From Paracyclopina nana (taxonomy: Eukaryota; Arthropoda; Copepoda; Cyclopoida; Cyclopettidae), in the NCBI GenBank assembly GCA_019096065.1, contig JAGUCH010000001.1, positions 14,942,001 to 15,006,000 on the forward strand: a DNA stretch of 64,000 bases. Reading direction: 5' to 3'. The translations under genes and the position numbers were made by a program. Position 1 is the first letter of the stretch; every line of letters begins with the position of its first letter. Positions 1 to 12,073 of this stretch are shown here, piece by piece. The notes under the pieces are model-generated. The model made no database searches. It was not told the origin of the DNA and was given only the letters and a program-made list of their open reading frames with translations.

Positions 1-1
1 G

Positions 2-3000
2 GAAACTGAATGCAGGCCATACGACTCTTATGCAGTGATTTCCCAGCTCAAAATGGCTCGTGGATTTGATGTCAGCTCGAACGCCGAGGCTATGGTACCC
101 ATTTCAGGCAAGGGTCACAATATCCTCCACATGGATTTTGCTTACGAGTACGACGACTCCAACACTGTGAAGCCCAACGTGTGGATTTACTGGGTGGATT
201 TCGAGACTGAAGATGATGGACACAATGGAATTTTCAGAGTTCGCCCTGACGGCACTGAGCTGACACATGTTATCAAGGATGGCATTGGCAAGTCTGGGCT
301 CAGGGGAATCGCTATAGATTGGGTGGCTAAGAATCTTTACTTCTCCAATGTTTTCCCCCATGAGACGTTCATTGAAGTTTCATGGCTGGATGGGCAGAAT
401 CGTAAAGTCATCTACAAGTCCACTACAGACAACCCAAGAGAGCTTGCAGTGAACCCGATCAAGAGGTACCTCTACTGGATCGACTATGGACAGTTCCCCA
501 TGATCGCAAGGTCTTGGCTAGATGGGACCCACCGAGTGCCAATTGTTACTGATAGAATCTCCAATCCCACTGATATTTCAATCGATATCATTACCCATGA
601 TGTTTATTGGGTAGACTCAACTGAAGATGCCATTTTCAAGGTTGACTACAAGGGTGAGCAGCGACAGATGATCCGCAGAAACCTTCCCAGTCCTCGAGGC
701 CTGGCAATTTTGCACGGTGATATTTATTGGGTGGACCGGAATCTGGGCCATATTGCCAAAGCTTCCAAATTGCCATCGCAAGTGGCTGCTCCCACGATTG
801 TCAAATCCGGACTGGATTCTTTGCGCGATATTATGCTAGTGGACAAGCAAAATCAACCAGTGGACAAAAACAATCCATGCAACCGACTTGGCAATGGGAA
901 CTGCGAGCAGCTTTGCTTCACCTTCCCTGTTGACACTCCCAATGCTGATGCTGGCTCCTTTGCTGGCAGGAATTGCGAATGCGCATTTGGCAATTTGATC
1001 AATGGCCGCAAATGCGCTGTGAGCTCAGAGTACTTGGTGTTCTCCACAAGGACTGAGTTGAGGTCGGAGCACATCAGTCGCGAAGGCAACGAAGAGGTTG
1101 ACTCAGCCAACCCGTTCCAGGCCATCACCAACTTGACTAATGTTGTGGGTGTGGACTTTGACTACAAGGACAATTTGCTCTTTTTCACCCAGATTGGTAG
1201 CGAAGCTCGCATCGCCAAAATAGACAGCAAAAACCCTACAGCTTCTGGCATCTCAGATGTGTTGACAGATGGTATCAATCCAGAGGGCATTGCCTACGAC
1301 TGGGTCCACAAAAAGATCTATTGGACGGATAGTCGCAACCGGTCAGTCTATGCTATGAATGTTGATGGCAGCCAAGTGGTGGACATTGCCCATGTGGACC
1401 GGCCTCGCGCCATTGTTGTTCACCCATGCCGGGGCTATCTTTTCTACACTGACTGGGGTCGATTTGGCGAGACTGGATCCATCGTTCGTACCACCATGGC
1501 TGGAACGCTCAAGAAGGAAATCGTGTCCACCAACTTGACCCAGCCCTCTGGCCTGGCCTTGGACTATGAGGAAGATATGCTCTATTTCACCGATGCAGTC
1601 CGCGAAGTAATTGAGCGAGTCAACATTGAAGGAGAAAGGAGGCAGATCCTCATTTCCGCTACCATTTATCCATTTGCCATTACTGTTGACAAGTCATTCA
1701 TTTATTGGACAGATCTCCAGCTTCGAGGTGTGTACAGGGCTGACAAGCACACCGGGTCAAATGTGAAGGAAATAGTCAAGAGGCTGGATGACTCTCCTCG
1801 AGGAATTCAAGTGTATGCCCCTGAGAGACAATCTTGCACTGTCAACGTGTGCAAAATTAATAATGGAGGCTGTGCTGATTCCTGCCACCCTGGCCCTGAT
1901 GGAGAGGCTCTTTGCCTTTGCTCAAACGGCCTCACCTCAGTCAACGAAGGCAAGCAATGTGTCAATGCCACCGCAGCCTCAAGTTGTGGCCATCTTGGAC
2001 CTGCTGATGAAAAGTTCGTTTGTCAAAATGGCAAGTGCATCTCAAGATTGTGGGCATGCGATGGTGACGATGATTGTGGTGACAATTCGGATGAGGATAC
2101 CAACTATTGCTCAACTCACTCTTGCAAGCCGTCAGAGCTGAGGTGCGGCAATGGCAGATGTATTTTCAACTCATGGAAATGCGATCACGAGGACGACTGT
2201 GGTGATGGGACTGATGAGCAGGACTGCCAATATCAAGATTGTGGCCCTGGAGAATTCACTTGTGAAAACTACAGGTGCATCCCTGACAGCCAAGTGTGCA
2301 ACGGTATCAATGACTGCAAGGACAACTCCACGTCTGACGAGAGCCTCGAAACTTGCAAGGACAAGAATGTGACATGCGCAGAAAACCACTTGAAGTGCAA
2401 GACCACATCCATTTGCGTCGAACCTTATTGGCTTTGTGATGGTGACAACGATTGTGGAGATAACTCTGATGAGGATGAGTTCCACTGCAGCTCAAGATCG
2501 TGCCCGCCAAATTCGTTCAGGTGTCCCGATCATAGGTGCATTCCAGCTACTTGGTACTGTGATGGTGATCCGGATTGCGAAGGTGGAGCTGATGAACCCG
2601 AGGAGGAGTGCAAATCAACCCAAAGAACATGCTACGGCGATCTCTTCACCTGCAACAATGGCAACTGCATTCCCAGGATCTATGTTTGTGATGGTGACAA
2701 TGATTGTCTGGATAACAGTGACGAAAGTGAGGAACAGCAATGTGAAGCTCGTACTTGTGATCCGGATACAGAATTCACCTGTGAGGCCAATCGGGCTTGG
2801 GGCAGGCAAATTTGCATCAAGAAAGACTGGGTTTGTGATGGAGATCCAGATTGTGTGGATGGTGCTGATGAGGACAAGTCCAAGATCTCCAACTGCAATG
2901 TGACTCTCGAGGAATGCAGTCCCGACCAGTTCCAGTGTGACAATGGCCGGTGTATCAACAACATTTGGAAATGTGACCATGACAATGATTGCGGAGATGG

Positions 3001-6000
3001 CAGCGACGAGGGCAAAGACTGTAAAGATCACTACCGCAAATGCAATGACACCGAATTCAGCTGCCAAAATGCCAAGTGCATATCGAAGAACTATAGGTGT
3101 GATGGGGAAGATGATTGCGGAGATGGATCTGACGAGTTTAACTGCGATGCAGAAGAGAACGCGTGCAAAAAAGATGAGTTCCTTTGCAAATCCGTGTCCA
3201 CGGTTTACAGCAAAAAGTGCATCTCCTACGATTTGGTTTGCAACAAAGTGGAAGATTGTCCTGATGGCAGCGATGAGCCTCTTCACTGTGGTGTCAACGA
3301 GTGTGCTCGTGTTCAAGATAACGGGTGCAGTCACAAGTGTATTGACACCAAAGAGGGCTTCAAATGCGAGTGTAACGAAGGCTACAAATTGATGGCTGAT
3401 GGCAAGGCTTGTGAAGATATCAACGAATGCACTGATGTGCCTGGTGCTTGCTCGCAAAAGTGCGTTAACATTGAGGGCAGCTTCCATTGCAAATGCGATC
3501 CCGAATTTTACGAGCGTGAACCTGATGGCACCACATGCAAGCGTTTGGACAGCATTGACCCCTGGATCATTTTCAGCAATAAGTACTACATCCGCAACAT
3601 GAGCGCCGATGCATCACAAATGAGCCTCATTCAAAGAGATTTGCGTAACGTGGTCAGCTTGGATTATGACTATAGGAATAGTGACATCTATTTTGCTGAT
3701 GTGACTGCCAAAACCATTTACAAGGCCAAAATTGGAAACGATGATATCACCGAAAAGGAGCCCGTGATCGAGCATGATGCCGATGGCTTGGAAGGCATCG
3801 CTGTCGACTGGGTCAATAGGAAGCTCTATTGGGTTGACAGGCATACGCAGCACATGAGTGTATCTGAATTGGACGGCAGGCATAGGAAAACAATCATGAC
3901 TGGCATTGAGGATGCGAGAGCAATTGTTGTCCACCCTGGAATCGGCTATATCTTTTTCACATCTTGGCACCTTCAGGCATATGTTGGAAGAATCGGCATG
4001 AATGGAGACAATGCAACTTTCACCAGAATTGTGTCCACGGTCAAGGGAGATAACTTGGCCTGGCCAAATGCCCTTGCCTTAGATTACTTTACCGACAAAA
4101 TATGGTGGGCTGACGCGCATCTTGACTATGTGGCCTACGCTGACTTTGACGGCAAGAATCAGCACATTGTGTTGAGAGAACGTCAAGCTCCGCATGTCTT
4201 TGCCCTTTCCATAATGGATGACTGGTTATACTGGTCAGATTGGAACCTCAAAGCCATAGTGAGAGCCAACAAGTTCACTGGCAAAGATATGACTGTGCTG
4301 AGAAATACAACTCATAGGCCTTACGACATTCACGTATTCCACCCTTTGAGGCAGTTGCAGTACGACAATCCCTGTCAGTTCAACAATGGAGGCTGCTCCC
4401 ATTTGTGCCTGATCGGGCCCACGCCAGACCTGAAAGGAGTCAAGCCTACATGTCAATGTCCGGATGATTTCATTTTGGCACCTGACAGGCGGACTTGCAT
4501 TGCCAACTGCACAAAGTTCCAACATAGGTGTGGCCCTGAAGGTAAAGATGACAGGTGCATTCCACACTACTGGACATGTGATGGCAAGGAAGACTGCAAG
4601 GATGGATCTGATGAGAATTCCTATTGCCCTGAAAGGGTGTGTGCTCCTGGCCAATTCCAGTGCACCAACAAGAACTGCACACTCACCACAGCCATATGTG
4701 ACGGCATTGATGACTGCGGAGACAACTCTGATGAGGAGATGTGCAGCCATGCCTGCCCTGAGCATCAGTTCAAGTGCAAATCCACCGGCAAATGTATCCT
4801 GGGTGCTTGGAAGTGCGATGGTGATAAGGATTGCCCTGATGGGTCTGATGAGGACGAGGATATTTGCCGTAAGTCCCTGTATTTACTAAAAATCCATCTA
4901 CATTGTATTTACTTATATTTTTCCTTTTAGATAATCGTGCTTGTGATCCTGACACGGAGTTTTCTTGCAACAATGGCAAATGTATTCCCATTTTGTGGAA
5001 ATGTGATTTCGACAATGATTGTGGCGATGACAGCGACGAGCCTGCTCACTTGTGCCGAAACCGAAACTGTACAAGTGGTTGGAGACGTTGTCCTGGCCAT
5101 GCCAATTACAGATGCATTCCCGAGTGGCTGTATTGTGATGGAAAAGATGATTGCCGCGATGGAACTGATGAGCTCAACGAGAATTGCCCTGCATGTGAAG
5201 AAAAGGGTGACTTTAGATGCAAAAACCGAAGATGCATTCCAAAGTAAGCTTCTTTTTCCCCTAATTTTCATCTCGGATTATTTATTCCCTTTTTTCCTTT
5301 CAGGCGTTGGCTTTGTGATTTTGAAAATGACTGCGGCGACAACACTGATGAGGATGAGGAAATTTGCTCAGGGCGCTACAGGGAATGCTCAGAGTCTGAA
5401 TTCCGATGCAACAATGACAAGTGCATTCCATCCCGGTGGCGTTGCGATCATGACGATGATTGCGGCGATGGCTCTGATGAGGTGAGCTGCGAGGCCCACA
5501 CTTGCCCTGCTGGCAAATTCCAATGTGCTTCCGGACATTGCATCAAGGAAGAATTGAAATGCGATGGTGAGCGCGATTGCCTCGATCTCAGCGATGAGCT
5601 GGGATGTGGACCGAGATTCTCCGATGGAAGCTACTGCTCTGCGGAAAAGTTTGAGTGCGCCAACCATCTTTGCTTGAGTCAAAGTGACCTTTGCGACGGC
5701 TCAGATGATTGTGGTGACGGTTCTGACGAGGACACCGAGCTCTGCAAATCTTTCGCTTGTGACAGCGTCCACAAGTTCCAATGCAATAATTTCAAGTGCA
5801 TCCCTCGCTACTATGTCTGCAATGGAGAGGACAACTGCGGAGATGGTTCCGACGAAAATAATATGACCCTTTGTGGAAATCGTCAGCGAGCCTGTGCCAA
5901 CCTCTTCTCAGACTACAAATGTGCCAATGGCAATTGTGTGGATCGAAGCAAAATCTGCAATCTCCAAGATGATTGTGGAGACAATACAGATGAGCGAGGC

Positions 6001-8128
6001 TGCCACGAAGTCGGATCTTGTGATGATGAAATTGATGGCACTCGCGGAGGCTGCCAGCATCGTTGCAACAATCTCAACTCTGGAGGATACTTGTGTCTTT
6101 GCGACAGAGGCTACGTTGTGGATCCCAACAACCCGAAAAAATGCATTGATGTGGATGAGTGCGCCAGTTTTGGCCACAATTGCTCCCAAATTTGCACCAA
6201 TCTCAAAGGCTCATACGAGTGCTTTTGTCGAGATGGGTTTGAGCTCAGTGACAGATTCAGCGGAGTCTGCAGAGCTGTCAAAGGTGGCGAGGCAAAGCTG
6301 ATTTTCTCCACTGGCGAAGAGGTGCATGGCCAAGTTATTGAGACGACAAACAACCGTCGGGAGTTTGAGGTAATTCGTAACGAGACCAGGATTCAAGGCA
6401 TGGATTACAGCCAGAGGACTATGATGATGTATATTGCTGACTCACAACAACGAGTCATCAAGCGGTCTTTCATTCCTGGATCCACTGGCCATCCCGAGGC
6501 CATGATTGGTTCAAGCCAGACAATTGTCACAATGGCTGACGATGGTGTTCCTCTCGACGTTGCTTCCGATTGGCTTGGTGGCAACATCTACTGGACCGTA
6601 TCTCAAGGCAAAGGCAATGGTATGATTATGATGGCCAAAGGAGATGGCAGGTACAAGAGAAGCATTGTGACAACCGATCTTTACTACCCAACTGCGGTGG
6701 CTGTTGACCCGGAGCACGGTTTCCTGTTTTGGGCCGATGCTGGATTTGGGCCCAAAATCGAGACTTCCAACATGGACGGCACTCAACGAAGAACAATTGT
6801 GAGCACCAATATTGGGCATCCAGAAGCTATTGCCATCGACTTTTCCATGGATCACACAATATTCTGGGTGGACTCGAAGCTTGGCGTCATTGAAACGATG
6901 GACCACAACGGCAACAACAGGCACGTGGTTGCTCGTGGAATTTCCGGATATGTTCGGAGGCCAGTGTCAATCGATGTATTCGAGTCTAACATGTTCTGGG
7001 TCAACTCTGAGGACGGTTCAGTTGTTCAGCAAGACAAATTTGGCCGCGGAGTGCCAGTGGCCATAGCCAAGAACTTGGCCAATCCCAAAGCTGTCAGAGT
7101 CCTGCATCAATTCAGATATAACAATACAATCCACAATCCTTGCGAGGATCGCCATTGTTCGCACCTGTGCATCATTGTGCCTGGCAACAGGGCCAGGTGT
7201 GCTTGCCCTGATGGTCAAAGGTTTGTGGATAGCCAGCAGTCGATATGTGACGCAGCCTCGGAAGCTCCTCTGCCCCAGCCCTTGATTTGCAAGTGTCGCA
7301 ACGGAGGCATTTGCAGGGATGACACGAGTTGCGAGTGCAAGGAAGACTTTAGTGGGCGCTACTGCGAGACTGAGGTCCGCAGGGTGCCCACTATGGGAGC
7401 CGCGACCCCTGCGGCCGTCGTGGTGCCAGTTTTCCTCATCATACTCGTCATTCTGACTGCCATCGGCCTCTATGTGTATTGGAGGCGAAAGCAGGGAGTG
7501 TAAGTAGAATAATTTATGCTTTAGAATTACCAAAGTGTGCTAATAATTGATTAATTTTTTGCAGTCCCAAGAGCTTAGGGGGAATCAGTAATAGCGTGTC
7601 ATTCCGAAGCGGGTCAAATATCGAATTTTCGGGTCCTTCGTTTGTCAACACTGCTCCAGCTGGAGGTCACACGGTAAAAGCTTACACTATTGGAAATACA
7701 GTCTATGATATATTTGCTGATTCCCATTGTAATTATAGGAGGTGAACCCGCCCGAATTCGGCCTGCACGAAGTGACTGCTCATCGTGCTTTTGAATCAGC
7801 ACCTGGCGAAGGCAAAAATGACTTCAGCAATCCCATGTTCGACGCGATGAACTCGATGGATACTGCTGCTGCCAATTACGTTATTCCTTCTGGAGATTCA
7901 TCGGGATCCTCAACAGGATCGGGTTCGAGGTCAGGCGGCGGCTCTCCGGCCTCAACCCTCGCAGCCTCGGGGTACATGGAGCCCCCGTCCGCCATCTTAG
8001 CGCCATCTAGCGTCACCCACAAGAGCTCTCCTCAGTTGGCCGTCCGCCACAAGGAACTGGCCCCTTCCACAGTGGATACGGGCAAAGACACTCAGTGCTT
8101 GGTAACCGAGGATGACTCGGAGTGTTGA
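2..8128 (+). CDS. Lrp2: Megalin / LDL receptor-related protein 2, C-terminal part (5' end outside window)
   Basis: Large endocytic receptor of the cell surface that binds and internalises many extracellular ligands. Exons: <2-4868, 4931-5243, 5304-7499, 7565-7673, 7739-8128, all phase-consistent with GT...AG introns of 60-65 nt; about 2,624 residues lie in the window. Domain order: a YWTD propeller, EGF, second propeller, EGF, ten LDLa repeats (about 1984-3290, each with a Cys-rich CDGDxDCGDxSDE-type calcium site), two EGF modules, third propeller, EGF, eleven LDLa repeats (about 4503-6003), two EGF modules, fourth propeller, two EGF modules. A membrane helix follows (about 7411-7479), then a Gly/Ser-rich tail with an NPMF motif (7829-7840). 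The 10 + 11 LDLa clusters and propeller layout match LRP2 rather than LRP1. The first exon is unusually long (over 4.8 kb without an intron). The reading frame is open to the left edge, so the start is missing. Drosophila name: mgl. Confidence 0.94.
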
Positions 8129-8425
8129 AAAAAAGTGAATTTTGTGATAACAACAACTTCTACAAGCTCTATTTTTATGAAGAAGAAGATGGCATCAAAA
8201 ATGCATTTAATACTGCGCAACTATACAAAATTTTCAGTTCTTTTTATAATAGAAATACTTACAATTGAAGACTGTGACCAAAAGAAGATAGAGATCCCGC
8301 GCCCTCCCTTTTTTAGCAATTAAAAATTCTAATGTTTTTTTCTTTAATCATTTGACTGTTATTGAAATGTTTAGCATCACATGCCTGCTATCAACGATTC
8401 ATTGAGTGTTACAACATAATCTTTC

Positions 8426-8431
8426 AATAAA
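8426..8431 (+). terminator. Polyadenylation signal of the megalin gene
   Basis: AATAAA about 300 bases past the megalin stop codon and before the next gene's start. Canonical sequence and fitting position, but no transcript evidence. Confidence 0.5.
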
Positions 8432-8550
8432 TGAATCCGTCCAGATCCTGAAATATGACGCAATTGATGCACATTTGATTATCACATTCTTAAGAATTAC
8501 TAAAACAACAGCGTTCGCGTTCGGAGAAGTTTTTATCTCTTTGAATTTCA

Positions 8551-8558
8551 TATAAATA
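8551..8558 (+). promoter_or_regulatory. Candidate TATA box of the PAN-domain gene
   Basis: TATAAATA lies 49 bases upstream of the ATG at 8600, which would leave a 5' UTR of only about 20 bases. Position and sequence fit a core promoter. No start-site data. Confidence 0.35.
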
Positions 8559-8599
8559 AAAAACAATCTTTGTTAGCCAACAATTAGTTGCTATCAGTG

Positions 8600-10499
8600 A
8601 TGTTCGGGTTCAAGACGTTCTTTTGGGGCCTCTGGGCTTTGAACGTTGCAAGAGCTAACTCCATTGAGCCTGAATGTGGGGACTTCTTGATCAACAACTG
8701 CCACTTTGATCCAGGCGCTATTCTTGATGCCCTGGACTTGGAAAGCGAGCAAGAATGCCAGTTTCTCTGCCAGATCACGCAGGATTGCCAACTGTTCCAC
8801 TACAACAAGTATCAGAGCTATTGCTATTTGTTGAATCAGACCCTTGGGTCGTACATGGAAACATGTCGCATTTTTGGTGGACCTGATCATCCTGATATTG
8901 AGGAATGTTTCAACCAGATCAAAGTTGACTCGTGCCTCCAAATCAGAAATGCATTTTGCATGCCATTAGGTATAACTTGAGTATAAATAATTTGCAGCGT
9001 TTAATGGAGACTCGCTGCTATAGGGTATCACTTGGAGAATTTGCAGCATATCAATAGTTACCATGTGTGCCAATCTGCATGCAATTTGGTTGACAGGTGT
9101 TCGTTCTTTATCTACGATTTGGATCAGCTCAACTGCGAGTTGATCGAGGGTCGTGATGCTCAATGTGATATTATGATTGGGCCACCGCAACCTGAAGTGG
9201 ATTATTGTTTATACGGAAATACTACAACTTCTTCATCCACTTCTACGACAATTACAACTACTGATCCCACCACATATTCGCCGACAGAAACTACGACAGA
9301 CACTACAACTGAAACCACAACAGACACTACAACAGAAACTACTACAGACACTACAACTGAAACCACTACAGAAGCTACTACAGACACTACAACTGAAACC
9401 ACTACAGACACTACAACAGAAACTACTACAGACACTACAACAGAAACTACTACAGACACTACAACTGAAACCACTACAGACACTACAACTGAAACCACTA
9501 CAGACACTACAACTGAAACCACTACAGACACTACAACTGAAACCACTACAGATACTACGACGTATACTACAACGGATACAACTACGGATACTACAACAAC
9601 TGAAGCTCCTGAAAGAAATATTATCCAAGTGCTTGTTATTGATGCCCTCAATGGGAAAGTACTGAAGGAGGCCAGGCTCACTTCAATGAACGAAAATGGC
9701 GACACTCTCGAGGTTCAGTACACAGACAACAAAGGATATGCAAATTTGGGACCCTATTTAGCTGATATGGTGGTCACGATCAAATCAGAGTTCTATGGAT
9801 TCTACGATCGCGTAGAGGTCGTAGATTTAGGGGAAGAGAGTCCGGGCGAGGATTCCGTCGTAAGAATGATCATCGCAATGGCACGCAACCTTGAACACAA
9901 AGAGGTCCTCAGGCTTGGCTTCGACTACGAGAAGGACAACTTGCAAAATGTGAAGCTGCACGCAGTCCAATTTGACAAGAAGCACCATTTCATTTGCGAT
10001 ACATACAAATGGTGAGACTAAATTATACATGTACCTTTTTTAATGTGACAGATAACAGAATTTGCGCTTTTATAAAGGCATGAGACTTGCACTGATATGG
10101 AATTCAGTGCCTTTGAGAGGCAAAATCACGAATTTGATACAGTGACCTGGTACAAAGGCCATCACTTTGTAGCGCGAAGGCACAAAGAAGAATGGACTTT
10201 GATTTATGTATTTTATGATCTCTATTGGCTGACTCCGTTAATTGACGCAGTTTTTACACTACACGGGTAAATAATCCCATTGAAGCGAGAAATGCCATAA
10301 TTTTCTATTTGCTGCATTCTTTCGCAGAGATCACGAAGATGAGGCAATGGAGCAGGCGTTTGACCTCACCAATGGAATCAACAGGCATTACTGGGTTCTT
10401 GGCTGCCTGAAAAAAGGCCACAAGTTCAAAGATTTCAAGTTGATTAATGAGTATACCAACTCAGATCCGAAAGCCAGCTCCAAAGTCTATTGCCACTAA
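8600..10499 (+). CDS. Secreted PAN-like-domain protein with Thr-rich (mucin-like) repeat
   Basis: Exons 8600-8969, 9024-10011, 10078-10266 and 10328-10499 join in frame into 572 residues. An N-terminal hydrophobic stretch ends in ...LNVARA and looks like a signal peptide. Two Cys-rich modules follow, each with the pattern of PAN/apple domains (EC-x3-C-x5-C spacing around residues 28-105 and 125-190). Residues of about 205-325 are almost entirely Thr with Asp/Glu (TTTDTTTE-type units), probably O-glycosylated. The last 240 residues form a separate globular-looking domain beginning near NIIQVLVIDALNGKVL, with Trp, Cys and charged residues and no family I recognise. The ATG at 8600 was chosen because it directly precedes the signal peptide. 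Likely an extracellular adhesive or lining protein; the function is unknown. Confidence 0.82.
9227..9604 (+). repeat. Coding minisatellite (24-base ACA-rich units)
   Basis: Tandem 24-base units of the type acagacactacaactgaaac plus ccta, roughly a dozen copies with small differences, flanked by more degenerate ACA/ACT triplets. They encode the Thr/Asp/Glu repeat of the PAN-domain protein. Near-identical adjacent units suggest recent slippage or unequal exchange, so length should vary between individuals. Confidence 0.9.
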
Positions 10500-10503
10500 T
10501 AAA
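10498..10503 (+). terminator. Polyadenylation signal overlapping the stop codon
   Basis: AATAAA shares two bases with the TAA stop (10497-10499) of the PAN-domain gene. If used, the 3' UTR would be only some 15-30 bases long. Confidence 0.45.
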
Positions 10504-11992
10504 GCTGACAACAACAACAAAGTGACTAATTGACCGTGAGTCTCGCCATGGCACAATAATATGCAGATCTTTTGCAGTTGCGGGGTGGTCAAACTTTAAG
10601 TTGACAGCTTAAAAGCATCTCAAACTATGGCAGTATGTGTGACGGCCATTAACCGTCACTCGGGCATTAAGCAAATTCCGTTGTCAGGGAAATTATCAAA
10701 AATGCTTTCTAGTCATACGTAGATTCATTATGGCTGATCGTAAAGCTTGGGTTGAACGGTTGGCCAAAAAAGCCACTCTTTTAAGGGGTCGTATAATAAT
10801 AGATTTCCTTGGTTATTGAGGTGTGGTAAAAACGTCCAACCCCCGCCGAAGTTTCTGACGTCTTTATCCGAGCTGGCTTCACAAAAAGGTGACTTACGAC
10901 CCTTTAGAACTTTTAACAGAGACGCACTCATCTCTTCGTATATTTACTAGCATTTAAGTACTACAACCAACATCCACAATTTTTGGTAGGGTCAACCATC
11001 CGAGCAGGAGAAAAAATTGGTCATACTTTTACCCCTATATATACTGCTATGTGCGAGCGTAGGATATTAGAAAGTCGCCGCTCTCCGCTTGCACGTTTCA
11101 GGATCATAAAAAGTGATTGGAAAAAGTATGGCAGTATCGCGTCTACTGTGTAGTATATACGAACACAGGATTTCGACCCTTTTGCTGTCATTTATTTTCC
11201 TTCTTTCAAATTGACGACTTCCAAAGATGCTTCTGGTTGTAAACACTGTTCAAAGGGGTTTATGGGAACCTGACACATGACGCGCCAGCAGTGGCCAATA
11301 GAGCTGTCACTTATTTGACCTGCTTTTAAACAGACTAATTGGTCCATGTCCTTGAAGTTGTCGAAGAACAAAACGAAGTGGAAGTAGCAGCAATTCTTCT
11401 CTTCATCGCAATGGATCGATGCGTAAAGGGAAAAGTTATTTGAGTGCCCTCTGTTTTCCAGAGTACCTTTAACAGGAGGAGAAGAAGCTAGCAGACCAGA
11501 TTTTGGGATAAGTAGCCTCCATTTCACGTGAGAGCATTCTTGAATACGGTGGACTGTTACAACCCATTAGGCACCAGAATGAGCTCTTATGGATCATCTC
11601 CCAGTGGGGTGAGTAAATCTTTTTTCTTCCGGATTCCGGAATCGAGCAACTTTCTTTGCTTCCGGGCAATGTAAACAGGAGAGGCAGCTAGTCACAGGAT
11701 GCGATGATCTACTATCAATTTGGCGCGTTTATTTTTCTGTTTGAACTTAAAAAAGGACTTTTAACCTATGTAATATAGCATAGAAAACAAATCATGCTGA
11801 AGGGGCGCTATGAAGTAGATGCCCTCTTCCATATATCACTATCAATAATTAATAATCAATGTATCCTCACATATAATGTAGTAGAGTAAGTAGTAACATG
11901 CATGTCCTCGTGTGTGTATGTGGTTGTTGTACTGGTTTTTGGCGACTTGGTTTTTGGCATAATTTGCAGCTGACTTTGAGGATTTTTTGCGT
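10504..11992. other. Intergenic DNA without a supported gene
   Basis: Open frames on the - strand at 11192-11669 lack convincing homology, a joinable splice structure or a start. Nothing else was recognised. It may carry the 3' UTR of the CBF-beta gene on the - strand: TTTATT at about 11725 reads as AATAAA. Confidence 0.4.
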
Positions 11993-12073
11993 TTACGATG
12001 TCCGTACTGATGAGGAGGTTGGCGGCGAAGATGACGAAGACGATGACAAATCATGCAACTGCTTTTTACGAGC
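11993..12073 (-). CDS. Possible alternative terminal exon of CBF-beta copy A
   Basis: A strong pyrimidine-rich acceptor (CCTTCTTTCACAG) is followed by 26 codons, ARKKQLHDL then Ser/Pro/Thr-rich sequence, and a TAA. It is in phase 0 with the GAG|GTAATA donor at 13743 inside the last exon of copy A, with an intron of about 1.67 kb. Supported only by splice consensus and frame. The unspliced alternative ends at 13651. Confidence 0.35.
   Translation of the reverse strand, partial: ARKKQLHDLSSSSSSSPPTSSSVRTS

Larger units (their letters stand above)
8129..8599. other. 3' UTR and short intergenic spacer
   Basis: AT-rich 470 bases between the megalin stop and the next ATG. It holds the AATAAA at 8426 and a TATA-like box at 8551. 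No coding signal was seen. Confidence 0.6.

Noticed and set aside
9202-9705. Val/Ser-rich and Cys/Ser-rich open frames opposite the Thr-rich repeat
   Set aside because: Antisense shadows of the 24-base minisatellite. Repeats keep all frames open and no independent coding signal exists.
11192-11669. Two overlapping - strand frames with several Cys residues, vaguely PAN-like
   Set aside because: Cys spacing does not match a PAN domain, no credible start, and no splice pair joins them convincingly.
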